DNA from: Halanaeroarchaeum sp. HSR-CO
GTDB taxonomy: Archaea > Halobacteriota > Halobacteria > Halobacteriales > Halobacteriaceae
Assembly (NCBI RefSeq): GCF_024972755.1
Contig: NZ_CP087724.1
Location: forward strand, 496,001-560,000
Reading direction: 5' to 3'
DNA length: 64,000 nucleotides
In this document: positions 8,712-17,153 of the stretch, one piece after another
How positions within the stretch are numbered: the stretch's first letter is position 1
Layout of the letters: each line of letters opens with the position of its first letter
Position numbers and translations under genes: made by a program
The notes under the pieces: generated by a model
The model's database searches: none
What the model was told of the DNA's origin: nothing
The model's input: the letters and a program-made list of their open reading frames with translations, nothing else

Positions 8712-9473
8712 ATGAACACGCTGGCCTGGATTCTCCTCACCACGATCGGTATCAGTCTCACGGCCTGGGTCGGCGTCCTCGTGCTGTTCGTTCGCGAGTC
8801 ACTGCTCGACCGCCTCCTTCTCGTTCTGGTCGCGCTCGCGGCGGGGAGTCTCATCGGCGGCGCCTTCTTGCACCTCCTGCCCCGAGCCATCGAGGAGGTC
8901 GGGCCGGAGGCGTCGCTGCTCCCGCTGTTTCTCTGGGTCATCGGCGGCTTCTGTCTGTTCTACGTCCTCGAGCAGTTCATCCACTGGCACCACCACCACG
9001 GGACGACTCACGACCACGAACCGTTCTCCTACCTGGTCCTGGTCTCGGATACCCTGCACAACTTCATCGACGGTCTCGTCATCGCCGGTGCGTTCCTCGT
9101 GGACGTCCCTCTCGGGCTCGTGACGACCGCGGCCATCGCGCTCCACGAGATTCCCCAGGAGATCGGCGACTTCGGCGTGCTCGTCTACGGTGGATTCGGA
9201 CGCGTTCGGGCGCTCGTGTTGAACTACCTCTCTCAGGTCAGTGTCGTCGTCGGTGGCGTCGTGGGATTCGTCCTCGGTGGCATCGTCACCGACGTGGCCC
9301 CCATCCTGCTGGCGTTCGCCTCGGGGAACTTCATTTACATCGCGAGTTCGGACCTGATCCCGGAGATCAAACACGAGGAGGACACTGGCAAGGCCGCCCT
9401 GTACTTCGCCGTCTTCGTCCTCGGTATCGCGCTCATGCTCGGGATCAAACTTCTCCGCCACTCGGTCGGATGA
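8712..9473 (+). CDS. ZIP family divalent metal transporter
   Basis: A 253-residue protein with about eight helices. The family's two metal-binding helices are present: DTLHNFIDGLVIAG in helix IV and LHEIPQEIGDFGVL in helix V. A histidine-rich cytoplasmic loop (HWHHHHGTTHDH, about 96-107) precedes them. ZIP proteins import zinc, iron or other divalent metals. No regulator is beside it. Function is clear at family level, the metal is not. Confidence 0.92.
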   Translation: MNTLAWILLTTIGISLTAWVGVLVLFVRESLLDRLLLVLVALAAGSLIGGAFLHLLPRAIEEVGPEASLLPLFLWVIGGFCLFYVLEQFIHWHHHHGTTHDHEPFSYLVLVSDTLHNFIDGLVIAGAFLVDVPLGLVTTAAIALHEIPQEIGDFGVLVYGGFGRVRALVLNYLSQVSVVVGGVVGFVLGGIVTDVAPILLAFASGNFIYIASSDLIPEIKHEEDTGKAALYFAVFVLGIALMLGIKLLRHSVG

Positions 9474-9511
9474 CCGACACCACCCGACCAGGTGACATCC
9501 CGCCGTTGACA

Positions 9512-9517
9512 TTTAAG
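9512..9517 (+). promoter_or_regulatory. TATA box of the UspA gene
   Basis: TTTAAG lies 30 bases before the ATG at 9542, supporting that start and a leaderless transcript. Confidence 0.55.
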
Positions 9518-9541
9518 CGGCTCCGGGCCGAAGGTTCTCGT

Positions 9542-9991
9542 ATGCAGTACCTTGTTGCCGTCGACGGGTCAGAGGAGTCGGTGGAGGCGCTCGAACGGGC
9601 CATCGAGGTGGCCGAACCGGTCGGTGCGTCCATCACCCTCGTCCACGCGGTCAACCCCGACGTCTACGAGATCGGGGGCATGGAGCCCCTCGCGGGCCCC
9701 GGCGACGCCGACGATCGATTGCTCGTCGAGAGCGTCGAGTCCGCCGAGGATCGTGGCGCGGAGATCCTGGAGGAGGCCATGGACGTGGCAACCGATCACG
9801 GCGTCGACGTGGACGCCGACCTCCTCTACGGTCCCCCCGCAGAACAGATCGTGACGTATGCCGAGGACCACGACGTGGACGGTATCTACATCGGCCATCG
9901 GGGGATGTCGGACCGGCTGGAGGGGCTGCTCGGGAGCGTCGCCAAGACCGTCGTCGAGCGGGCGACGGTGCCGGTCACGGTCGTGCACTGA
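9542..9991 (+). CDS. Universal stress protein (UspA family)
   Basis: A 149-residue single-domain Usp with the N-terminal strand YLVAVDGSEES and the C-terminal nucleotide-binding pattern G-x-RG-x9-GS (GHRGMSDRLEGLLGS), so it is likely an ATP-binding Usp. An in-frame ATG upstream exists but the TATA box at 9512 favours 9542. It stands between the ZIP transporter and a DUF5518 gene with no obvious operon partner. Confidence 0.92.
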   Translation: MQYLVAVDGSEESVEALERAIEVAEPVGASITLVHAVNPDVYEIGGMEPLAGPGDADDRLLVESVESAEDRGAEILEEAMDVATDHGVDVDADLLYGPPAEQIVTYAEDHDVDGIYIGHRGMSDRLEGLLGSVAKTVVERATVPVTVVH

Positions 9992-10047
9992 GCGTCCAGT
10001 GGCGCCGATGCGGCGGGCTTTTCGGCCGTGAGCGCGAATTCCGTCGT

Positions 10048-10413
10048 ATGACAAACTGGCGTGCAGTCCTCATCGGCTTCGGCGTCGAGGTCCTCCTCGG
10101 CCTCCTCGCCACGGTCGCCCCCGGTATCGGCCACGCGGCCGCGGGTCTCATCGGCGGGTTCGTCGCTGGATACATCGCCGGCGGGTCGCTCGGGACGGGG
10201 GCCTGGCACGGGCTCCTGGCAGGGGCCCTGGGCGGCATCGTGATCTCGGTGTTCCTGGCAATCGCGGTCACGCTCGTGGGCAGCATCGGCGCCGGTCCAC
10301 TCGGCCCGCTCCTGGGCGGTGCGACGTTCCTCGTCGCGCTCGCGGTCGCGGTCCTGTTCGCCCTGGACAGCGCCATCGGCGGCCTCGTGGGCGCGGCAAT
10401 CAAATCGGCCTGA
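10048..10413 (+). CDS. DUF5518-like membrane protein
   Basis: A 121-residue protein with four glycine/alanine-rich membrane helices (FGVEVLLGLLATVAPGIG, GGFVAGYIAGG, and two more). Its layout, with the GGFVAGY-IAGG turn, matches the haloarchaeal DUF5518 family; a second member sits at 27861. The function is unknown. Confidence 0.75.
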   Translation: MTNWRAVLIGFGVEVLLGLLATVAPGIGHAAAGLIGGFVAGYIAGGSLGTGAWHGLLAGALGGIVISVFLAIAVTLVGSIGAGPLGPLLGGATFLVALAVAVLFALDSAIGGLVGAAIKSA

Positions 10414-10441
10414 GAATCAGTCGTCTCGGACGACGCCCGGA

Positions 10442-10993
10442 CTACTCTCTCACGTAGACGTTCCCCGCCATCCCGGCCGGTTCGTGCGGGATGCAGTAGT
10501 AGTGGTACCAGCCAGGCGTGTGAAAAGAGTGCGCGTATCGCTCGCCGGGGGCGATGGCGCCACCCCCGTTGAGTTCGTCGATGAACGACTGCACGGCGGT
10601 GAGTTCGTCGTCGAACTGGCCGGAGGCGAAGAAGGTCGCGCCGTCGGGGAGTCGTGGCACCCCACCGGCGTGGCTGGCGGCATCGCCGCCGTCGTGGCCG
10701 CCCGCTCCGAGCATGTCCTGGGCGTGGGGGTGGGCCCGCGTCGCGGCCGTCACCGTGTGGATGCGAGACCCCGTGTTCTCCCAGACGAGTGGTTCGCCAA
10801 CGCGGACTTCGACGGTCGGCACGTCCGGGGGGACCCAATCCGGTGCGTCGTCGGGTACCTCGATGGCCGACGCCGGGACGAAGCCGTTCGAGACCATCGC
10901 GACGTCGTAGCCGACGTCCGCCCGGCCCAGGCACCCGGCGAGAGCCGTCCCCATCGTGGCGGCACCCGTCGCCAGGAACGTACGGCGATCCAT
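10442..10993 (-). CDS. Halocyanin-like blue copper lipoprotein
   Basis: An exported cupredoxin that carries electrons at the outer face of the membrane. The Tat signal MDRRTFLATGAA ends in lipobox LAGC with C21. The type 1 copper ligands are visible: H79 in SRIHTVT, and C167, H170 and M175 in YYCIPHEPAGM. An insert of about 60 residues rich in His, Gly and Asp lies between strands. The ATG at 10993 is chosen because it starts the Tat signal. It is divergent from the heme A synthase gene (99 bases), which suggests a shared respiratory role. Confidence 0.9.
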   Translation of the reverse strand: MDRRTFLATGAATMGTALAGCLGRADVGYDVAMVSNGFVPASAIEVPDDAPDWVPPDVPTVEVRVGEPLVWENTGSRIHTVTAATRAHPHAQDMLGAGGHDGGDAASHAGGVPRLPDGATFFASGQFDDELTAVQSFIDELNGGGAIAPGERYAHSFHTPGWYHYYCIPHEPAGMAGNVYVRE

Positions 10994-11091
10994 ACCAGTG
11001 GCAGGTTCCACCGTGACAAAGCCCTTCGGTTCGGCGTGACGGGTGCCCCTTTCACGTGAGCCTAAGTAGGGTGGGTTGCTATCGAGTCACG

Positions 11092-11994
11092 ATGGTCTCG
11101 TTTGCGAACCGCCTGCCGCGCTGGACGCTCCTCGACCGGGTGGGTGGCTACCTGATCGACCACGCCAGGGGCGTCGCCCTCTTCACGGCCGGGCTCACCT
11201 TCTTCCTCGTCCTGCTGGGCGAGTTCACGGCCGCGACCGGGTCAGGCGCTACCTGTAACTACACCTATCCCGGGTGTGCCGGACAGCTCTCGCCCATCGG
11301 CTTGTCCATCCCGCAGTTCATCGAGTGGTTCCACCGGTTCGTGGCGATGTTCACCGGGTACGTCATCCTGGGGAACGCTCTCGTCCTCTGGCGGGCGTAC
11401 CCCGGGACGCGTATCTCCCGTGCCGCCTGGCTCGCCGCCCTGTTGCTCCCGTTCCAGGTCGTCGTCGGCGGCGTGACGGTCACCTTCGCGACGCTGTTTC
11501 CGGGCGGATACTCGCCGCCGGTCCAGTTGCTCCACTTCGTCGTGGCCTTCGCCATCTTCCTCTCGCTCGTGGCGGCACTCGTCTGGGTGGACCAGCGCAC
11601 AGGACGCGGCGCGAGCACCGAACGGCTGTATCTCCTCGCCGTCGCGGGGGTGGGGATCACCGGTATCCAGGCGGTGTTCGCCCGCGACCTGGTGTTCACG
11701 TTCTGGCCCTCGGTCCAGGCAGTCTATCACTTCCTGGGTCACCTCGCCGTCGCCGGATTCCTCGCCGCGGCGCTCTGGGCCCGCGAACTCGATACTATCG
11801 ATGCCGCCATCGTCGGGACCCTCGGCGCGACCATCGGGACGGGCAACGCGCTCTTCGTCATCGGCATCTTCATCATCACCCCCTCTATCGAGGTCGTGAC
11901 CTACGTCCTGTTGTTCGTCCAGCTCGTCGCGTTCGGGTGGCTCGTGTGGGTCGCCTCCCGCGCATCTCGCCGGCAGCCAGCAGCCCGACTGTAA
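11092..11994 (+). CDS. ctaA: Heme A synthase (CtaA/Cox15 family)
   Basis: Heme A synthase oxidises heme O to heme A for terminal oxidases. The 300-residue protein has eight helices. Two repeats carry the heme-binding histidines: EWFHRFVAM and QLLHFVVAF in the first half, and YHFLGHLAVAG in the second. A cysteine pair in the first external loop (GATCNYTYPGCAGQ) matches the redox pair of family members. The start at 11092 follows a CTAAGTA element about 31 bases upstream. Confidence 0.88.
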   Translation: MVSFANRLPRWTLLDRVGGYLIDHARGVALFTAGLTFFLVLLGEFTAATGSGATCNYTYPGCAGQLSPIGLSIPQFIEWFHRFVAMFTGYVILGNALVLWRAYPGTRISRAAWLAALLLPFQVVVGGVTVTFATLFPGGYSPPVQLLHFVVAFAIFLSLVAALVWVDQRTGRGASTERLYLLAVAGVGITGIQAVFARDLVFTFWPSVQAVYHFLGHLAVAGFLAAALWARELDTIDAAIVGTLGATIGTGNALFVIGIFIITPSIEVVTYVLLFVQLVAFGWLVWVASRASRRQPAARL

Positions 11995-12030
11995 CCGTCG
12001 ATACCAGCGACGGCGGTCGCTTTCTCGGCG

Positions 12031-12038
12031 TTTATGAT
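12031..12038 (+). promoter_or_regulatory. TATA box of the FAD-protein gene
   Basis: TTTATGAT starts 33 bases before the ATG at 12064 and supports that start over the earlier in-frame ATG at 12034, which lies within the element. Confidence 0.5.
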
Positions 12039-12063
12039 TCCGGCCCGATCAGTTCCCACCGTC

Positions 12064-12795
12064 ATGACCGAACCACAGTACGACGTCGCTATCGTCGGCG
12101 GCGGCGTCGCCGGCCGATCGGCCAGCATCTTCACCGCTCGTCACGACCTCGAGACCATCGTTCTCGACGCGGGTGCCCCGCTGCTCCGGCGCAACGCCCA
12201 CCTCGAGAACTATCCCGGCTTCCCGGCCGGCGTCAACGCCCGACTCCTGCTCGATTCGATGGCCGACCAGGCCGAACGGGCCGGTGCGACGCTTCGCGAG
12301 GCGACCGTGACCGATCTTCGAGAGACCGAGGACGGGTTCGCCATCGAGACCGCGGCGGGCGAGGAGTTCCGCGCGCGGCGGGCCATCGCGGCGACGAAGA
12401 CCGAGACCGGCTACCTGTCGGGGATCGAGGGCGTCGAGATCGTCGAGCGGGGGAAGTCTTTCGTCGCTGTCGACGAACGGGGACGGACCGGTGTCGAGGG
12501 CCTCTACGCCGCCGGTCGGCTCGCTGGAAAACCGCACCAGACCGTCGTCGCGGCGGGCCACGGCGCCGAGGTCGCGGTGACGCTGCTCGAGGCGGCCGAC
12601 GTGCCGTTCTATCACGACTGGGTCGCCCCGGAAGGCTACTTCACCGGTCGCGGTCGGGACGTCCCGCCGGGCGTCGAGGAGATCGACGACTCCGAACGGC
12701 TGGACCGCGAACGAGAGTCGCTGGAGTGGATGGCCGAGGCGTCCAGGGAACCGCACTCGGAGACACCGGACCAGCATCCGAGCGTCGAAAACTAG
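12064..12795 (+). CDS. Thioredoxin-reductase-like FAD protein lacking the NADPH domain
   Basis: A 243-residue flavoprotein. The N-terminal GGGVAGRSASIFTAR is the FAD-binding Rossmann motif; HLENYPGFPAGV and the C-terminal GLYAAGRLAG followed by VVAAGHGAEVAVTLL match the two FAD-domain halves of thioredoxin reductases. The roughly 120-residue NADPH domain with its second GxGxxA motif and the CxxC pair is absent: the chain goes directly from the first to the second FAD half near residue 115. It may use another electron donor. The substrate is unknown. Confidence 0.8.
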   Translation: MTEPQYDVAIVGGGVAGRSASIFTARHDLETIVLDAGAPLLRRNAHLENYPGFPAGVNARLLLDSMADQAERAGATLREATVTDLRETEDGFAIETAAGEEFRARRAIAATKTETGYLSGIEGVEIVERGKSFVAVDERGRTGVEGLYAAGRLAGKPHQTVVAAGHGAEVAVTLLEAADVPFYHDWVAPEGYFTGRGRDVPPGVEEIDDSERLDRERESLEWMAEASREPHSETPDQHPSVEN

Positions 12796-12822
12796 TCGTC
12801 GACGTCGCGGCTCGTTGCAAGC

Positions 12823-13158
12823 TCAGCGTTCCAGCCGACGCCGGCGCTCTTCGAACTCTTCTTCGGTCAGTTCGCCACGGGCGTACCGCTGCCGGAGCGT
12901 CTCCATCGCGGAATCCGTGCGATCGTCGCCGTGGTGGTCCGCGCCACCGCGATCGCCGGCCCAGTAGAGCAGGGCGAGGACGCCCCCGATCAGGAGTAGC
13001 GGCCAGAGGAACCCGCCGAACATTGTGCCTCCAGTCATGCCGTATCCCCCGCCACCCGGCATGCCGGGGCTACCGTAGGCGGCCACCGTTCTGACGGCGA
13101 GGACGGGGAGTCCCGCGAGTGCGAGGAAGACGAGCGTTCCGATCTGGGCTGCGCTCAT
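12823..13158 (-). CDS. SHOCT-domain membrane protein
   Basis: An 111-residue protein with two membrane helices (about 5-27 and 48-66), a glycine/methionine-rich loop between them, and a C-terminal SHOCT motif (LRQRYARGELTEEEFEERR). Such proteins are common in haloarchaea; the SHOCT segment probably mediates oligomerisation. A function beyond that is not known. Confidence 0.8.
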   Translation of the reverse strand: MSAAQIGTLVFLALAGLPVLAVRTVAAYGSPGMPGGGGYGMTGGTMFGGFLWPLLLIGGVLALLYWAGDRGGADHHGDDRTDSAMETLRQRYARGELTEEEFEERRRRLER

Positions 13159-13328
13159 AGTACAGCCGGGGTTTGGCCCGGGGAGGAATTACTCCCTTGG
13201 GCGTAAACGAACGGGTGAGGTTGCCCGAAACGGTTTCTAATCGGCTCTAATCGTTCACGAGCGCTCGGACCGTTCACACGTCCCGGATTCGGGCGAGCCG
13301 CCGGATTCGCCGGTCATTCGGCCGCCGT

Positions 13329-13913
13329 TCAGCGCCGCTCGAGCGAGAGAAATCGATAGCCGGCGACGAGGCCGACGAACACGACGGCCCCGGCGACACC
13401 GGCGACGAGGTCGACGAGGGTATCTACGAGGTAGAACTCGACCGTCCACCGGTACCAGAAGTCCTTGAACACGAACTCGTACACCTCGAAGCCACTCCCG
13501 AACGCGAGCACCGCCGGGACGAGCCATCGGAGGGCGTGCGTTTCCGTTGCTGGCTGATGGAAGGTCAGGTACAACAGTACGGCGACGCCGAAGCCACTCA
13601 GGGCGTGGGTGAGCAGGTCCCACCAGTGGAGGGTGGTGTAGACGTCGTACTGGATGCCGCCGAAGTGCATGACGGACACGATGACGGCGTAGAGGCCGAT
13701 TCCGGCCCAGTAGACCGTCTCACGGCCACCGGCCCGGAACCCGTCGGCGACCCGGCGGAGGAATACCACCGGCCAGCGGAGTGGCGCACCCGGAAATCCC
13801 CGCTCGGTCATCGCCCACACCGTGGCGACGACCGTCAGGACCAGGGAGACGACGAGGACGGCGAGATGTGCGGAGAGGTGCGGAGTGGAGGGCACGATAG
13901 GTTGGAAGGCCAC
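13329..13913 (-). CDS. Multi-pass membrane protein, DUF2238/YjdF-like
   Basis: A 194-residue protein with about five or six helices. The pattern WWDLLTHALSGFGVAVLLYL, then FGSGFEVYEF and DTLVDLVAGVAGA, resembles the YjdF/DUF2238 layout in which His, Glu and Asp lie in adjacent membrane segments. The assignment is by pattern only. It is followed downstream on the same strand by the SHOCT gene, 170 bases away, with no gene in that interval. Confidence 0.6.
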   Translation of the reverse strand: MAFQPIVPSTPHLSAHLAVLVVSLVLTVVATVWAMTERGFPGAPLRWPVVFLRRVADGFRAGGRETVYWAGIGLYAVIVSVMHFGGIQYDVYTTLHWWDLLTHALSGFGVAVLLYLTFHQPATETHALRWLVPAVLAFGSGFEVYEFVFKDFWYRWTVEFYLVDTLVDLVAGVAGAVVFVGLVAGYRFLSLERR

Positions 13914-13991
13914 AATCCGGTAAATTCCTTGTGGGCCGGTCGTCCGGTCGGCGGCGTCCGGACGGGGTCGGGTGGTGGGTCCGGCCCAGGG

Positions 13992-14966
13992 CTACGGGCG
14001 AAAGAACAGCAGGTACGCGAAGGAGTACGAGCCGGCGGCGAGCGTTACCGTCGCGAGTCCGGTGACGAGCGCGCGCAGCAGCCTGTCCCGGCGCCGGTGG
14101 TGTCTCCCGAGGAGCGTGAGGGTTCCCACGATGCCGAACGGCGCGAGCGTGAACCCCAGCCAGTGGGCATCGACCATCGTGGGGCGGGGGACGAACACCA
14201 TGACGAGTGGGTAGGCGAGACCGAGTGCCGCCAGCGGGTCGACTGCCCGTCGGAGCGAGACGCTGGTCACGCTCGCGAACGCAGCCACCCCGGCCCACAC
14301 CGTCACCAGTTCCACGAACGCGATACCCACGAGGTTCATCGTCGGGTCGGCGGCGAAGCGAACACTATCGGCCAGGAAGGTGACCTCGAAGGGGTAGAAC
14401 ACGGCGGGTGGCGTCGCCATGAAGACGTCTCCGAACGGGTGCGTGAGGAGGCCGACGAGCGCTCCACCGAGGATCGCTCGCACTCCGAGCGACGTGCGAC
14501 CCGCGACGACGAGGCCGAGGACGGTGGCCCCCAGCAGGACCAGCCCGATGGCGAGCATCTCGCTCGCTGCGCCGACGACTCGCGCCACCGAGACGAGGCC
14601 GACCGTCGCCACGAGACCGATTCCGATAGCCCCGAGTGATCCCGTCTTCGATCCAGCCCCCGCCGTCCGTCGAGCGTGGACGACGGCCGTGAGAACGACG
14701 GCGACGCCCACTCCACCGACGAGCGTGTGCGAGAGACCACGGTGGATGGCGGTCGAGGCGCTCCACAGGCCGTCCCAGGAGGCGGTCGCCGGTCCCCCGA
14801 GGCTGTCGGCGTAGGCGACCGCCGCCACGAGCAGGTCGAGATCCGGTAGTATCGCGCTTGCACCGGCCACGACACCGATAGCGAGGGCGGTCGCGTCGTT
14901 CGCGCCGAGACGGCGGGCCACCACGACCCCGATGGCGAACGCGGCGAACTCGTGACCGACGAACAT
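13992..14966 (-). CDS. Membrane-bound metal-dependent hydrolase (YdjM/DUF457 family)
   Basis: A 324-residue membrane protein. Conserved metal-site motifs of PF04307 are visible: GHEFAAFAIG at the N-terminus, ILPDLDLL around 40-47, HRGLSHTLV around 75-83 and LTHPFGDVF around 175-183. The His and Asp residues in these blocks resemble the active site of phospholipase C-like enzymes. It has about eight further helices. The substrate is unknown. Confidence 0.8.
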   Translation of the reverse strand: MFVGHEFAAFAIGVVVARRLGANDATALAIGVVAGASAILPDLDLLVAAVAYADSLGGPATASWDGLWSASTAIHRGLSHTLVGGVGVAVVLTAVVHARRTAGAGSKTGSLGAIGIGLVATVGLVSVARVVGAASEMLAIGLVLLGATVLGLVVAGRTSLGVRAILGGALVGLLTHPFGDVFMATPPAVFYPFEVTFLADSVRFAADPTMNLVGIAFVELVTVWAGVAAFASVTSVSLRRAVDPLAALGLAYPLVMVFVPRPTMVDAHWLGFTLAPFGIVGTLTLLGRHHRRRDRLLRALVTGLATVTLAAGSYSFAYLLFFRP

Positions 14967-15134
14967 CTATGCCCCCCTTCGCGGGGCGACGACGTGTGTG
15001 TTGTGGGTACCGTCCAACTCGTCGGGGTGGGGGGTGGGGCCAGGGGAGTGCAGGAGATTACCTCTGGTAGCCCCGATACCGGGGGAGAACCTTCATGATT
15101 GTTGGCATACAGGCTAGCGGAGTGTGTACCATAG

Positions 15135-15809
15135 ATGAGCATGGTGTACGTCAGATTCCGCCTCGACCATCCCATCTTCCGGGAGACCCTCCGACAGGTT
15201 CCCGAGGCGGAACTCCAGTGGGTGCGAAACACTCCCACGTCTACGGGGTCTCGACTCCTGTTCTGGGCGTCCGTCGAGGACGGTGACGCCTTCCGCCGGG
15301 CCGTGGCCGACGATCCGACTGTCGAGGAGGTAGTACGTACGATTCCGGTCGACGACCGCTACCTCTGCCAGGTCGAACTGACCGAGTCGGGTACCGACAC
15401 CGACCTCTATCCCATCCTCCTCGACACCGCGAGTGTGGTACGTGATGCCACCGTTACCGTCGATGGGTGGGACTGTCACTTCGGATTCGCCGATTCGGCA
15501 GCCATCGCCCGGTTTTTCGATACGGCTCGGGAGCAGGGGATCGACTTCGAGATCGACCGGGTGTACGAACCGCGGCGGAGCGACGACTTCGATACTGGAC
15601 TGACGGCTGCCCAGCGCGAGGCGCTCGTCACCGCGCTGGAACTGGGGTATTTCGAGGTGCCGCGAACGGAGGGACTCGAGACGCTGGGCGAAAAACTCGA
15701 TATCTCCGACACGGCGGCGTCCGAGCGGATCCGACGCGGGACCCGGTCGCTCATCACCAACGTCGTGCTTCCGGATATCGAGTCAGCGGACGAGCTATCG
15801 GGGCAATGA
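15135..15809 (+). CDS. HTH_10 family transcriptional regulator (bacterio-opsin activator type)
   Basis: A 224-residue haloarchaeal regulator. The N-terminal 150 residues form a sensor-like alpha/beta domain without a recognisable ligand motif. The C-terminal part is the HTH_10 domain (PF04967): LTAAQREALVTALELGYFEVPR, then LGEKLDISDTAASERIRRG as the helix-turn-helix. The start at 15135 is followed two codons later by another ATG (15141), which is equally possible. The target is unknown. Nothing is seen in the 168 bases upstream except its promoter region. Confidence 0.88.
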   Translation: MSMVYVRFRLDHPIFRETLRQVPEAELQWVRNTPTSTGSRLLFWASVEDGDAFRRAVADDPTVEEVVRTIPVDDRYLCQVELTESGTDTDLYPILLDTASVVRDATVTVDGWDCHFGFADSAAIARFFDTAREQGIDFEIDRVYEPRRSDDFDTGLTAAQREALVTALELGYFEVPRTEGLETLGEKLDISDTAASERIRRGTRSLITNVVLPDIESADELSGQ

Positions 15810-16078
15810 CCCGGAAAACGATGAGAATCCGAACCGGTGGGGCCGACACGGGGCCGGTACCGGTCGGTTCGTCTCGCGAGCATCCTCTCCTCCCGCGCTC
15901 CCCCAGCGTGGATTTCGGGTACAGCCACAACAAGCGGTTGCTTGAATCACGAGGGTGTTTACGTCAGTGACGACCGACGGTGGACTCTATTGGGTACGTC
16001 CCACCGCCGACGGTCGTGTTTCGCCGGCCGATCACGGAACCGCGACAATTTTCCCGCCGGTCGTGTCGAGTGGCCTCC
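15810..16078. other. Intergenic region, no gene seen
   Basis: This 269-bp stretch between convergent genes has no supported reading frame. It contains a rough inverted repeat around 15970-16018 (ACGACCG...CGGTCGT) that may act as a bidirectional terminator. Confidence 0.3.
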
Positions 16079-16732
16079 TCACCCCTGGTTGGTGAGTTCG
16101 TCGGTCGGGTAGATGCGATAGGTCCGTCCCTGTCGTTCGCGGCTGAGGAGGCCGCGCTTCTCCAGGTCGCTCACGGTCTGGCTCACCTTGCTCTTCGAGA
16201 AGTCGGCGCGGTCGCGGAGTGCGATCTGGGTCACCCCGGGCGATTCGATCACCGGTTCGAGGATCCGTCGTTCGTCCTCGGGGAGGACGTCCAGCACCGA
16301 CGGCCGGGACGACACCCCGGCCGACTCCTGCCCATTCGCTGTCGATTCGGAGTCGGCACCGTCATCCTGCTCCTCGGTCGTGGCGGTCTCGGACCCTGTT
16401 CCAGCGACGTTCTCGGCACCATCCACCACGCCATCGGTTGCGGTGTGTGCCGCCGACGGTGACCGTTCGAACCGCGGGGCGGTCTGTCGCGTCCTCTCCT
16501 CGCGAACGACGACGTACCCGACCCCGATGATCGCGACGACCGCGACGGTCCCGAAGAGGATCCAGATGGGGGAGGGACCGGTGGACATCGAGGTGGTCAT
16601 CATGCCGTTCATCATCATCCCCGAACTGGCCCGTTGGGACGCCTGCCAGGCCTGCCAGGAGGCGATGAGACCGGCGATGACGACCAGGGCGATGGCGCCA
16701 CCGACGACGACGTCGGCCGTCCGTCGTTTCAC
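16079..16732 (-). CDS. Membrane-anchored winged-helix regulator
   Basis: A 217-residue protein. Two N-terminal helices (about 7-30 and 55-75) enclose a methionine-rich external loop (SGMMMNGMMTTSMS). An acidic, Thr/Glu-rich linker follows, then a MarR-like winged helix at about 145-217 (ILEPVIESPGVTQIALRDRA, then KSKVSQTVSDLEKRGLL, wing YRIYPTDEL). A DNA-binding domain held at the membrane is common in haloarchaea. The Met-rich loop could sense copper or oxidants, but that is inference. Confidence 0.8.
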   Translation of the reverse strand: MKRRTADVVVGGAIALVVIAGLIASWQAWQASQRASSGMMMNGMMTTSMSTGPSPIWILFGTVAVVAIIGVGYVVVREERTRQTAPRFERSPSAAHTATDGVVDGAENVAGTGSETATTEEQDDGADSESTANGQESAGVSSRPSVLDVLPEDERRILEPVIESPGVTQIALRDRADFSKSKVSQTVSDLEKRGLLSRERQGRTYRIYPTDELTNQG

Positions 16733-16797
16733 TGTGTGCTACCTCGTTCTCCTTCAGTAGGCCGTCCCGCGGTTACAATGTGTCGGTCTGGCGTCGT

Positions 16798-17022
16798 TCA
16801 GGCGGTAACGAGTTCGGCGCTCTTTCCATCGCTGGTCTCCAGGAGCCCTTCCTGAAGGGCGGTCGTGATCTCCGTCTCGTCCCAGGTGGCGGTGCGCTGG
16901 ATCCGATCGCCGTCGTCGATCTCGAGGGTGACGCTGCCGTCCTCGTGGACCTCGCTGACCGTGAACGTCGCGTCGGTCTTGTCGAACAGTTCGTCGCCGG
17001 CGGTGAGCGCATGTTCTGGCAT
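16798..17022 (-). CDS. Small haloarchaeal protein, unknown
   Basis: A 74-residue protein starting MPEHALTAGDELFDKTDA. It appears to be a small beta-rich domain (FTVSEVHEDGSVTLEID, then RTATWDETEI) followed by a short helix. No family is recognised. The frame is open further upstream, but the ATG at 17022 begins the acidic, haloarchaeal-looking part. Confidence 0.65.
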   Translation of the reverse strand: MPEHALTAGDELFDKTDATFTVSEVHEDGSVTLEIDDGDRIQRTATWDETEITTALQEGLLETSDGKSAELVTA

Positions 17023-17153
17023 ACTGACAGCTACGCGCTCCGCCCACATACCGATTGCCACCGCCTCGGTTTCCGCCGCAAGCGGGCGCCCGCGAAGGGG
17101 CGAATCCCGCGGGCAGGCCAGCCGTTTCACCCCATGCGATCGTAGGATGGTCC

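Noticed and set aside
15970-16018. Inverted repeat around ACGACCG...CGGTCGT
   Set aside because: The arms align only with gaps; at most a weak terminator between convergent genes.
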